Shown piece by piece: positions 1-6,114 of a DNA stretch of 11,130 nucleotides (positions within the stretch are counted from its first letter, which is position 1; the number at the start of each line of letters is the position of its first letter). This DNA is from JASJBU01 sp965372385 (lineage in GTDB: Bacteria > Pseudomonadota > Gammaproteobacteria > Chromatiales > Chromatiaceae): the NCBI GenBank assembly GCA_965372385.1, contig CBDVCD010000095.1, positions 1 to 11,130 of the forward strand, written 5' to 3'. The translations under genes and the position numbers were made by a program. The notes below the pieces were generated by a model, which made no database searches, was not told where the DNA came from, and saw only the letters and a program-made list of their open reading frames with translations.

Positions 1-416
1 CCGTTGAAAACCGTAAGGGGCGGTTCATCCCCGCAGGTGCGGGGAACACCGCGGCCTGTACTATCACATCATACCTCACGCCGGTTCATCCCCGCAGGTG
101 CGGGGAACACTTTTAGCAAACCTGAGCCAGCGTCGTTGACGCCGGTTCATCCCCGCAGGTGCGGGGAACACATATGCAGGGTCTCGATATGAGCCTCACC
201 GAGCGGTTCATCCCCGCAGGTGCGGGGAACACGAGCCGGCCCGCCACCGGGCTCTGAGCCCTCAACGGTTCATCCCCGCAGGTGCGGGGAACACAGATAA
301 TGAACTGAGTGGCCCCAATGCCTACCCGGTTCATCCCCGCAGGTGCGGGGAACACTCTCAAATCACTGACATTTCTCGTCACCAGGCCGGTTCATCCCCG
401 CAGGTGCGGGGAACAC
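1..416 (-). CRISPR. Type I-E CRISPR array, 7 repeats, leader-proximal part
   Basis: Seven identical 29-bp repeats lie at 21-49, 82-110, 143-171, 204-232, 266-294, 327-355 and 388-416. Read on the minus strand each starts GTGTTCCCCGC and ends GGGGATGAACCG, the I-E type with a 7-bp stem (TCCCCGC/GCGGGGA) and a 4-nt loop. Spacers are 32 bp (50-81, 111-142, 172-203, 295-326, 356-387) or 33 bp (233-265); positions 1-20 are part of a further spacer, so the array continues beyond the left edge. Repeat orientation and the leader on the right show transcription toward the left, the same direction as the cas genes, so the spacer at 356-387 should be the newest. Cas6e should cut after the stem, leaving the 8-nt 5' handle AUGAACCG. 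No repeat in view is degenerate, as expected near the leader. I could not identify the origin of any spacer, and none obviously matches this window. Confidence 0.99.
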
Positions 417-497
417 TCTAATTCTATCTACTTGATAGTTATGGTGGAATACCTAGCTGGTTTTTTTACCAACTTTTTTGAACCATTTTCCATATTG
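417..497 (-). promoter_or_regulatory. CRISPR leader
   Basis: An AT-rich stretch of 81 bp lies between the cas2 stop and the first repeat. On the minus strand it contains several A-runs and ends AATTAGA directly before the first repeat, much like the TTTAGA end of the E. coli I-E leader as I recall it. Its position, composition and the intact first repeat mark it as the leader, where Cas1-Cas2 inserts new spacers and from which the array is transcribed. Confidence 0.9.
425..437 (-). promoter_or_regulatory. IHF-like site in the leader
   Basis: On the minus strand TATCAAGTAGATA matches the IHF consensus WATCAANNNNTTR at all but one fixed position. It starts 8 bp from the first repeat. In the E. 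coli I-E system IHF bends the leader at about this distance so that Cas1-Cas2 recognises the integration site. The match is read directly; its function here is inferred from family knowledge. Confidence 0.5.
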
Positions 498-523
498 TTA
501 AAGAGCATCTTCTTCACTGTCAG
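494..523 (-). promoter_or_regulatory. Candidate promoter of the CRISPR array
   Basis: On the minus strand CTGACA (518-523, 5 of 6 to the -35 consensus) is followed after 18 bp by AACAAT (494-499, 4 of 6 to the -10 consensus). The -35 lies in the last codons of cas2 and the -10 overlaps its stop, so transcription would begin inside the leader and run into the first repeat. This is prediction by eye; the array may also be read through from cas1-cas2. Confidence 0.4.
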
Positions 524-797
524 GAGGAAGAAAAGAGACCAGCCGAATGCCGTCAAAATCGACCGGAATTCGCCGGTTGGTCCCCAGGGTTTTAAAGTCG
601 TAACCGGATTCGGTATTGGTGTTCCAGGCCATGATGGCGTTGCCGTCTTCCAGACCTTCTTCAGTCTGTTCCCAGATGAAGTCACGCAAGCGGGCCGAGG
701 GGTTGCCGACATAGACGCCCGCACGCACCTCGACCAACCAGATTGCCAGACGACCCCGTAAACGGGGTGGGATGCTTTCAGTTGCGATGACCAGCAT
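498..797 (-). CDS. cas2: Cas2, type I-E CRISPR adaptation protein
   Basis: This 99-residue protein has the I-E Cas2 signature PPRLRGRLAIWLVEVRAGVY near the N-terminus, then MAWNTNTESGYDF and NRRIPVDFDGIRLVSFLP at the end, aligning almost without gaps to E. coli Cas2 (94 residues), with a short acidic C-terminal tail as an extension. Cas2 dimers bridge two Cas1 dimers to form the spacer integrase. I place the start at the ATG at 797 because AAAGGA lies 7 bp upstream; in-frame GTG (800) and TTG (803) codons sit too close to that ribosome-binding site. The gene overlaps the end of cas1 by 20 bp, so the pair is probably translationally coupled. Confidence 0.97.
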   Translation of the reverse strand: MLVIATESIPPRLRGRLAIWLVEVRAGVYVGNPSARLRDFIWEQTEEGLEDGNAIMAWNTNTESGYDFKTLGTNRRIPVDFDGIRLVSFLPPDSEEDAL

Positions 798-1689
798 CAC
801 CAAGTCCTTTCTCTTCGGGTATTGCTATGGGTTGCGCATCATCCGGTGGTTTGGGTGGTTCCAACTCTCCAGCGGCGAGGATCTCTTCAATCGTCGGGAT
901 GATCTTGCCGAGGATCTTCTGTTGTCTGAACAGGTCCCGGCAGGCGAGGCGAACTCGTCTTTCGGGCTGTGAAGGGGTTTGTGAGGCGATCTGAAATGCC
1001 AGCGGTACGACTGACTCGAATTTGAACAGATCGGCAATGTCGTAGACGAACGAGAGGGGTTTGCCGGTATGGATGAAGCCGACAGCCGGGGCATAGCCGG
1101 CTGCCAGCACGGCCGCTTCCGTGATGCCGTAGAGGCAGGCGGTGGCGGCACTGAGACAGAGGTTGGGCAGGTCGCTGGTATCCCAATCCGACGGATCGTA
1201 ATTGCGGCCTTTCCAGCTCACGCCATGGCGCTGGGCCAGCATCTGGTATGTCTTGCGGACTCTGGCCCCCTCAATCCCCCGGAGTTGATCGACACTACGT
1301 TTTTCCGGTGGCTTTTCGCCGAAGCGGAACTCATACATCTTGCGTACGACCTTAAGTCGGGCAGTTTCATCCAGGGCCAGTTTGGCCTGGTAGAGCAAAC
1401 GGTCGGATCTTGCGCCACCGGGCTGACCCGATGCATAGAGTCTGACACCGGCCTCTCCGACCCAGACCAGCAGGGTGCCGACACGGGCGGCCAGGGCTGC
1501 TGCCCGATGGGAGACACGGGTGCCGGGTTCCAGCATCAGGCAGGCGACACTGCCGACAGGGATGTGGGTGCGGACACCGGTCTTGTCGATGACGACAAAC
1601 GCGCCATCCAGCACATCGATTTCACCTTTTTCGATAAACAGCATGGATATCCTTTCCTTCATGGCGATGGGTTTGAGGGGAGGGAGCAT
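778..1689 (-). CDS. cas1: Cas1, type I-E CRISPR integrase
   Basis: This 303-residue protein (E. coli Cas1 has 305) catalyses insertion of prespacers at the leader-repeat junction. Clear family blocks include GAFVVIDKTGVRTHIPVGSV at 29-48, EPGTRVSHRAA, VWVGEAGVRLYASGQPGGAR, LRGIEGARVR with E140, FIHTGKPLSFVYDIAD with H207, D217 and D220, and the C-terminal PPDDAQPIAI and LGDAGHR. E140, H207, D217 and D220 correspond to E. coli E141, H208, D218 and D221, so the active site looks intact. The start chosen is the ATG at 1689, which matches the family N-terminus (MLPPLKPIAMKERISM); an in-frame GTG at 1707 would overlap the upstream toxin gene. The toxin stop is only 2 bp upstream, so cas1 is probably co-transcribed with the toxin-antitoxin pair and depends on its promoter or on read-through. 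Confidence 0.98.
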   Translation of the reverse strand: MLPPLKPIAMKERISMLFIEKGEIDVLDGAFVVIDKTGVRTHIPVGSVACLMLEPGTRVSHRAAALAARVGTLLVWVGEAGVRLYASGQPGGARSDRLLYQAKLALDETARLKVVRKMYEFRFGEKPPEKRSVDQLRGIEGARVRKTYQMLAQRHGVSWKGRNYDPSDWDTSDLPNLCLSAATACLYGITEAAVLAAGYAPAVGFIHTGKPLSFVYDIADLFKFESVVPLAFQIASQTPSQPERRVRLACRDLFRQQKILGKIIPTIEEILAAGELEPPKPPDDAQPIAIPEEKGLGDAGHRN

Positions 1690-1691
1690 GG

Positions 1692-2117
1692 TTATTCCAA
1701 GGGCCACTTCTGTAAATGCCGGATATGTGTTGAGTCCTTTACCCGGTTGAGATACTTCTCATCGGCTGTGATGAAGGTTCCCCCATGGAGCATGGCAAGG
1801 GCGTGGTAGCAGGCGTCGTAAAACGTAACCCCATGATTCCGTATAAGCGTCAGAATCGTTTCTTGCCAATGGTCATCCATTGCTACTTCAGTCATACCGA
1901 ATTGGCGTAAATGATGAAGTTGAGAGGGCGCATCCTCAGGGAATTTTCTGGCCAGCGTGTTGCCGACTTCAAAGTACCAAAGGGTTGGAACCTGGAGCGT
2001 TATTTCGTCCCTCAGAAAGGCTTCGCGCAGGGCAAACGCCTGCTCGACATGCGGCTCGTTATCAGACGGTACGACCCATTTGAGGATCAGGGAGGCGTCA
2101 GGAACGACAATGGTCAT
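1692..2117 (-). CDS. vapC: PIN-domain toxin, VapC type
   Basis: The 141-residue protein has the layout of a VapC-family PIN ribonuclease. The N-terminal strand VVPDASLILKWV carries D7, then comes E50 in LWYFEVGNTLA, D101 in VTFYDACYHALA and D119 in FITADEKYL. These four acidic residues form the Mg2+-binding site of PIN nucleases, so the toxin looks catalytically intact. Known VapC toxins cut tRNA or rRNA; the target here cannot be told. The ATG directly follows the TAG of the small upstream gene (TAGATG), the usual antitoxin-first order with translational coupling. Downstream the stop is 2 bp before cas1, so the toxin is embedded in the cas transcription unit. Family assignment is firm; identity of the RNA target is unknown. 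Confidence 0.93.
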   Translation of the reverse strand: MTIVVPDASLILKWVVPSDNEPHVEQAFALREAFLRDEITLQVPTLWYFEVGNTLARKFPEDAPSQLHHLRQFGMTEVAMDDHWQETILTLIRNHGVTFYDACYHALAMLHGGTFITADEKYLNRVKDSTHIRHLQKWPLE

Positions 2118-2342
2118 CTAATGACGCTCTCTATCCTCACGAATCCACTCTTCTGAACAACCTGAAACCGGCTTCATGCGAAGCCGCAATGCATCCATTT
2201 TTCTGCCTGCTTCATGGCGTCTGCGTAGTTCCAGTTCTTTCATCAAAGCCCCTTCAATAAAGCGGCTGCGCTCTCCTTTGGGCAGGCTCTGGAGCGCCTG
2301 CCAAGTGGTATCAGATAAAATAACGTTGACTCGATGCGACAT
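2118..2342 (-). CDS. vapB: Putative VapB-type antitoxin, ribbon-helix-helix-like
   Basis: This 74-residue protein begins with a short strand (HRVNVILSD) followed by two predicted helices (TTWQALQSL and ERSRFIEGALMKELELRRR), the pattern of a ribbon-helix-helix DNA-binding domain. The charged C-terminal half would wrap the toxin. It lies immediately upstream of, and abuts, the PIN toxin gene, which supports an antitoxin role: neutralising VapC and repressing the pair's promoter. AAGG lies 7 bp before the ATG. A perfect inverted repeat 12 bp upstream of the start is a plausible operator. The ribbon-helix-helix call rests on pattern rather than a strong motif, and the gene name is by context. Confidence 0.8.
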   Translation of the reverse strand: MSHRVNVILSDTTWQALQSLPKGERSRFIEGALMKELELRRRHEAGRKMDALRLRMKPVSGCSEEWIREDRERH

Positions 2343-2353
2343 GGCTGACCTTG

Positions 2354-2374
2354 TTACACACAGATGATGTGTAA
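2354..2374. promoter_or_regulatory. Inverted repeat, candidate antitoxin operator
   Basis: TTACACA at 2354-2360 is matched by TGTGTAA at 2368-2374, a perfect 7-bp inverted repeat with a 7-bp centre, 12 bp upstream of the antitoxin ATG. Ribbon-helix-helix antitoxins bind such repeats near their own start site to autoregulate. The repeat is seen directly; its role is inferred. Confidence 0.5.
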
Positions 2375-2375
2375 A

Positions 2376-2426
2376 GAGTATGGCTCAGATTTGGCGTACC
2401 AGCAACAGTCCGCAGTCGAAGGCTTT
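2376..2426 (-). pseudogene. Remnant of the 3' end of a second cas6e
   Basis: Positions 2376-2426 match 3052-3102, the end of the intact cas6e plus 9 bp beyond its stop, at 43 of 51 bases. Read on the minus strand the remnant encodes KAFDCGLLLVRQI and a TGA stop, against KAFGCGLLLVRRV in the intact gene. This is the Cas6e C-terminal glycine-rich block, with one glycine changed to aspartate. Several differences are silent (arginine CGC against AGA, valine GTA against GTC), suggesting the two copies diverged as functional genes before one was cut down. Nothing upstream of the block is recognisable as cas6e. It flanks the DUF2442-DUF4160 pair, with the intact copy on the other side. Confidence 0.8.
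2377..2405 (-). promoter_or_regulatory. Weak candidate promoter for vapBC-cas1-cas2
   Basis: On the minus strand TTGCTG (2400-2405) and CATACT (2377-2382, 4 of 6 to consensus) are 17 bp apart. The predicted start of transcription, near 2370, falls inside the inverted repeat at 2354-2374. The -35 is poor (3 of 6). The whole promoter would lie within the cas6e remnant. It could drive vapBC, cas1 and cas2 independently of the Cascade operon. Confidence 0.3.
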
Positions 2427-2515
2427 TTGTTGATCATGGTATTTACTCGAATCTAACGATAGTCAGAGACAGGCCAGAGGCATCTTATACTCCGGGGTAG
2501 ATCGTCATCTCTATG
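2427..2515. other. Short unassigned spacer sequence
   Basis: This stretch lies between the cas6e remnant and the DUF2442 stop codon. I see no open reading frame of note, no clear terminator hairpin with a T-run, and no repeat. It probably contains the junction at which the DUF2442-DUF4160 segment joined the older sequence. Confidence 0.4.
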
Positions 2516-2812
2516 TCAGGCCCTCGAATCAAGCCACCTTTGGAATGAGGCCTGGCTTTCACCTGAGGGTTGGCCCGCAAGAACACTTTCGACACTGATA
2601 TCTTCGTCTATGTCTTCCCAGTGGATTCCCTGTCCTTTGCCTATCACCCTCCAGTTCTCTCTTTCCGCAGGTGTGGCGTGGAGCAGGCGGGGAAACCAGG
2701 CGATAGGGGCGGCTATGGTTCTGCCGTCCGCGAGATCGATACTCAGGGTGTCTTCGCTGACCGATACATCGATTGCGCTAGGCGTCTCTCTGTTAACTGC
2801 CAAAGTAGTCAT
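2516..2812 (-). CDS. DUF2442 family protein
   Basis: The 98-residue product has the core of the DUF2442 family: DVSVSEDTLSIDLADGRTIA, then PIAWFPRLLHATPAERENW, and GIHWEDIDEDISVESVLAG near the C-terminus. The family's molecular function is not established to my knowledge; it is often encoded beside DUF4160, and the pair has the look of a toxin-antitoxin module. Here it overlaps the end of the DUF4160 gene by 20 bp, suggesting coupled translation, and GGAGAG lies 5 bp before the ATG. It is followed by the cas6e remnant rather than another cas gene. Confidence 0.88.
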   Translation of the reverse strand: MTTLAVNRETPSAIDVSVSEDTLSIDLADGRTIAAPIAWFPRLLHATPAERENWRVIGKGQGIHWEDIDEDISVESVLAGQPSGESQASFQRWLDSRA

Positions 2813-3029
2813 GCCAACTCTCCATTAGGAATATCTGTTTATCTTCAGCGATTTTAAGAATTTTTGAAATCTCTGTTCTACTGAAGCCACCGCTACTCTG
2901 TAGCCTCAGGGGCTGGAGCCATATCTTGGCGATTCTGTCATCCCTTTCAATATGCACATGAGCAGGCTCATCCCTGTCGCCAGAGTAGAAGAAAAAACGA
3001 TACGGCCCCTCACGCAGTATTGTCGGCAT
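2793..3029 (-). CDS. DUF4160 family protein
   Basis: The 78-residue product matches the DUF4160 pattern: PTILREGPYRFFFYSGDRDE, EPAHVHIERDD with its conserved histidines, then AKIWLQPLRL, GGFSRTEISKI and the ending LMESWHDYFG. The function is unknown. I chose the ATG at 3029 because it gives the family N-terminus and has AAGGA 8 bp upstream; the frame stays open back to 3314, but that extension lies inside cas6e and has no family similarity. It begins 31 bp after the cas6e stop, so it could be carried on the Cascade transcript. With its DUF2442 partner it forms a two-gene cassette bounded by the intact and the remnant cas6e ends. Confidence 0.88.
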   Translation of the reverse strand: MPTILREGPYRFFFYSGDRDEPAHVHIERDDRIAKIWLQPLRLQSSGGFSRTEISKILKIAEDKQIFLMESWHDYFGS

Positions 3030-3060
3030 CAATAATTTCCTTATAACACCCGAGTATGGC

Positions 3061-3738
3061 TCAGACTCTTCTGACCAGCAACAGGCCGCAGCCGAAGGCT
3101 TTGGAACGTCCCAACCCAAGAAACAATGCCTTCTGGAAGAGCTCAACGTTGGTGACCTCCAGCCAGCCGTGAAAATCGAGGCTGGTGAAGTGGCGTTTGT
3201 TGGTATCACCGGGTTTGGTGACATGGTGGAACTGGTGGTTTTCAACCAGGATGTCGCTCGGGCGGAACCCGTTTCGCTCACCCTGTTTTTGCAGCCAATC
3301 CTGACCGGCTTCATCCCGGATTAGGGCGTTGGGCGGCCTGTCCTGTGGGTCGGGATATTCGGCCTTGATGGTATCCAGCTTCGCCTCCACGATGTCCCGA
3401 CGGATGCGCCTGTTGCTGGTATCGTCCACCTTACGGGTCACCACAGCATTGGCGCGCAGGCTGAAGTAGAGGCGCTCGCCGGTTTCAATCTTTGGATCGA
3501 AGGTCTTGGTTTCCGCATCGAGAAAATTATGCTCGACAACAGGCTGGCGGACGGACAGCAGCAAATAGAAGGGTTTTTGTGTACTGTCATCTCGGTGGTA
3601 GAGGAAATCGCGTTTAGCTCCGGCATCCCCAGGCATCAGACTCCAGATCATCTGGTGCTCGCCATACAGTCCCTCACGCAGTTGCCGCACCATTTCCAGA
3701 CGCCGGTCAGGCATAAAACGGATTCGACTCAGGTACAT
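3061..3738 (-). CDS. casE: Cas6e (CasE), pre-crRNA endoribonuclease
   Basis: The 225-residue protein cuts each repeat of the array transcript at the base of its stem and stays bound to the 3' hairpin as the Cascade head. It begins MYLSRIRF like other CasE proteins. H28 in YGEHQMIWSLMP aligns with the catalytic H20 of E. coli CasE, followed by the conserved RDFLYH. LYFSLRANAV lies in the middle, and the C-terminal glycine-rich loop is GLGRSKAFGCGLL. The ATG overlaps the TGA of cas5e by one base (TGATG) and is preceded by GGAGG, so that start is preferred over an in-frame start at 3768. It should also process the crRNA mimic predicted at 7883-7970, whose hairpins keep the 7-bp stem. Confidence 0.97.
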   Translation of the reverse strand: MYLSRIRFMPDRRLEMVRQLREGLYGEHQMIWSLMPGDAGAKRDFLYHRDDSTQKPFYLLLSVRQPVVEHNFLDAETKTFDPKIETGERLYFSLRANAVVTRKVDDTSNRRIRRDIVEAKLDTIKAEYPDPQDRPPNALIRDEAGQDWLQKQGERNGFRPSDILVENHQFHHVTKPGDTNKRHFTSLDFHGWLEVTNVELFQKALFLGLGRSKAFGCGLLLVRRV

Positions 3739-4451
3739 CAGGCTTCCTCCCTGGCCAGACAAACACATTCTTCCCGGCTGACGAACTGCCAGCGCCTGTG
3801 GCTCAACGGCTGGTCGTAACGCGGTGCTCGCCAGCTCTCTTGCTGCATGCCGCTGTGATCACAGACTTCCCAGTAGTAGCGTACCTCGGGCTGACGCAAC
3901 CTTTGCAACCCCTCGTTCACCGGGTAGCCGTCCAACGCGGCTTTCAGCGTTTCAGACTGTACGATGAGCGGATTGAGCGGTAGTGCGAGTGGACAAGATT
4001 TACGGCCCAGATAGAGATGGTAGTGGGGCCTGTTTAAAGCCGCCGACAGGTCTTGTAACAGGTAACCTTCGTTATCCAGCCACAGCGCCACCACACTGAG
4101 GCTGTCCTGACGGTAGCTGCGAAAGGAGAGAATGGTGCCCAGTTTCTCCTCGCGCAGTTCGTCGCGCCGAGTATGGCGGTGATGGGCCTTTTTGTTCTCC
4201 GGCGGTGTCTGTGCGGTATGGAAATCCCGCAGTGCCAGGCCGGGGTTATAGAGTTTGATGCCAAACCGGCAGGCCTCGGCCAGGTGTGCATGGGCGGTAT
4301 CGTCACTGCGGTCGATGCCTAAGGCTGCCGCCAGCATGCCGAGCAGGGCGGAACGGGAGGGGTGATCGGCGCTGGGGCGCTCCTGACCCACTGCCTGATC
4401 GCCCCAGGAGACCAGGGGCGCATAGAGTTGTAAAAGCAGGTAATCACGCAT
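3738..4451 (-). CDS. casD: Cas5e (CasD), Cascade subunit
   Basis: The 237-residue protein binds the 5' handle of the crRNA and joins Cse1 to the Cas7 backbone. The N-terminal block MRDYLLLQLYAPLVSWGDQA followed by PSADHPSRSALLGMLAAALG is typical of Cas5 of type I-E. Residues from about 80 to 130 include the hairpin region (PPENKKAHHRHTRRDELREE). E. coli CasD has 224 residues, so the length fits. The ATG lies 2 bp after the cas7e stop and has only a weak ribosome-binding site, which suggests that translation is coupled to cas7e. Confidence 0.96.
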   Translation of the reverse strand: MRDYLLLQLYAPLVSWGDQAVGQERPSADHPSRSALLGMLAAALGIDRSDDTAHAHLAEACRFGIKLYNPGLALRDFHTAQTPPENKKAHHRHTRRDELREEKLGTILSFRSYRQDSLSVVALWLDNEGYLLQDLSAALNRPHYHLYLGRKSCPLALPLNPLIVQSETLKAALDGYPVNEGLQRLRQPEVRYYWEVCDHSGMQQESWRAPRYDQPLSHRRWQFVSREECVCLAREEA

Positions 4452-4453
4452 GG

Positions 4454-5539
4454 TCAGGCCGCCACGAAGCCGATGATTTCCTGCAGGCTGCCTTCTCCGC
4501 TTTCCACGTTCATGATTCGGAGATCGTCAGCGCATTTGCCATACGCCTGGTCGAACTTGGCGCGCTGCTCCTCCAGTCGATCAATGGCCTGTCTCATGGG
4601 GTCGGCACCGCGGCTGGCGGCAAGAAAGGCCACCGAGAGGGCGCGGGGCTGCTGCAGCCCTTTCTCGGCCAGTAGGTAGGAGGTATAGGCGCGGGAGGCG
4701 AAGCTGTTCTGCTTGCCGGTGGGCGTGACCTTGGCAGCGGTTTCCACCAGCGCGGAAATGGCCTGCTTCGCCAGTTCTTCGTCGCCCTGTAGGTTGTCAA
4801 CCAGTAGATCACGATTGATGCAGATGTAAAGATAGTAGATGCCCGAGCCAAAGCCGAAGTCACCCATGTGACCGGCGCCTGCGTCTTCCTCATGAGTATT
4901 GAGATCATCCACTGCGGTGAAGAAATCGTCTTCCACCTTGGCTGAATCGACGGTGATGGCGTGGGCCACCTGTGCTGCGGCCTCCACATTGAACGCCGGA
5001 CTGGAAGCAAGCATACGACCAAACAATGCAATATCGACGGACTTGGGATGATTTCGGAGCAAGTTTAATTCATCATCAGTAGGCGCGCTATCTCGATCAG
5101 CAAGCGCTTTAACAAGAGAATTGACTGCTTCCTGTTCTTCCGTACCAATGTGCGCCAGTTGCTCTATATGTAGCCAGTTAAGCCCAAGCGGGTCAAAGTC
5201 CTGTTTTTTCTTCTCATTCGCACTGGGTTCTTTAATTTTCCCAAAGACACCGGCAATTTGTTTTGCCCATTCATGGGCATTTTCTGGTGATATTCCTTTT
5301 TTAACTAATGGATCAAATATGCTTTTCTCACCCAGACGCTTAGTACGCGTACCTATGAAGTCACCTAGCGCCGATTCGAAATGTTCCGAGGTACGCCAAG
5401 CACGTTTCAGGCTCTGAGAAGAGATCCGCAGGCGTTCGGTGCCACCGACGATGGCTGTCTTGGGTCGGCCCAGGTCGTCCCGGTTCAGGTTGGACGGCGG
5501 GTAGGCGGTGAGCAGATGCAGTTGGATGAATTGGGTCAT
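4454..5539 (-). CDS. casC: Cas7e (CasC), Cascade backbone subunit
   Basis: The 361-residue protein forms the six-subunit filament that holds the crRNA spacer; its thumbs flip out every sixth nucleotide. Family features include the N-terminal FIQLHLLTAYPPSNLNRDD, RISSQSLKRAWR at 38-49, VDIALFGRM, QVAHAITV, FFTAVDDLN and the glycine-rich GFGSGIYYLYICINRDLL. E. coli CasC is 363 residues long. AGGGA precedes the ATG by about 7 bp. The six-nucleotide flipping matters here, because the mismatches in the mimic guide's match to the cse1 promoter fall at positions 6 and 12. Confidence 0.97.
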   Translation of the reverse strand: MTQFIQLHLLTAYPPSNLNRDDLGRPKTAIVGGTERLRISSQSLKRAWRTSEHFESALGDFIGTRTKRLGEKSIFDPLVKKGISPENAHEWAKQIAGVFGKIKEPSANEKKKQDFDPLGLNWLHIEQLAHIGTEEQEAVNSLVKALADRDSAPTDDELNLLRNHPKSVDIALFGRMLASSPAFNVEAAAQVAHAITVDSAKVEDDFFTAVDDLNTHEEDAGAGHMGDFGFGSGIYYLYICINRDLLVDNLQGDEELAKQAISALVETAAKVTPTGKQNSFASRAYTSYLLAEKGLQQPRALSVAFLAASRGADPMRQAIDRLEEQRAKFDQAYGKCADDLRIMNVESGEGSLQEIIGFVAA

Positions 5540-5553
5540 GGTCGGTCCCTCTC

Positions 5554-6105
5554 TTATTGATTTTGAATGTAATAGGCGCGGGCCTGCTGGTATTGCCAGC
5601 GTCCCTGCCCCTGAAACTTATTCCACTCGGGGTGATTGCGTTCCTGCGCCCAGTGCAGGATGCTGTCAGACAGTAGCAGTGGGTTGGCGGTTTTATTTGC
5701 CTGAATCACGGCACGGCGGAGATTCTGGAAAAAGGTTTCGGGTGTATCCGAGGCAAGCAAACGTTGAAAGCGTAGTTCGCTGAACAGTGGTCTATCGCTG
5801 CCTTCTTTCGGCTTTCCGAGCAGGGTTGCCAGCGCTTTTTTTTCGCTGGATGGCTCCACCCAGGCCAGAATTCCGGCGACCAGGGCCAGACCATCCAGAA
5901 GACGAGCCTCCAATCCGGGTAGACGTCTGGCCAGATCGAGAAAACCCTTTTGCATGATGACAGCATCGAGGCTGGCTGCGCGTCGCAGTTGTGCCCGTTC
6001 CCCTCGGTGGTTTTCATCGTGCAGCCATCCGTACCATGTGAGTAAGGCGGATTGGTGTTCTCCCGTTATCAACATCTTCAAATGCGGTTGTTTCACATTG
6101 CTCAT
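5554..6105 (-). CDS. casB: Cse2 (CasB), Cascade small subunit
   Basis: The 183-residue protein is the small subunit, present twice in Cascade, which stabilises the displaced DNA strand. It shows the family pattern of a mostly helical protein with GERAQLRRA near residue 36, the WYGWLHD segment before it, and a C-terminal half ending in WQYQQARAYYIQ. It is slightly longer than E. coli CasB (160). AGGAG 6 bp upstream of the ATG overlaps the cse1 stop codon, and only 9 bp separate the two genes, so they are read from one message. Confidence 0.94.
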   Translation of the reverse strand: MSNVKQPHLKMLITGEHQSALLTWYGWLHDENHRGERAQLRRAASLDAVIMQKGFLDLARRLPGLEARLLDGLALVAGILAWVEPSSEKKALATLLGKPKEGSDRPLFSELRFQRLLASDTPETFFQNLRRAVIQANKTANPLLLSDSILHWAQERNHPEWNKFQGQGRWQYQQARAYYIQNQ

Positions 6106-6114
6106 GCTTGTCTC

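Noticed and set aside
4..382. Open frames on both strands across the CRISPR repeats
   Set aside because: Their proteins repeat short units such as RFIPAGAGNT and VFPAPAGMNR, which are translations of the repeat; they are not genes.
1069..1809. Long plus-strand open frame of 246 codons opposite cas1 and vapC
   Set aside because: It lies antisense to cas1 with its catalytic residues and to the PIN gene, and shows no recognisable protein pattern; it is a shadow frame.
3030..3314. N-terminal extension of the DUF4160 frame
   Set aside because: It runs within cas6e in another frame without family similarity; the ATG at 3029 has a good ribosome-binding site and the family N-terminus.
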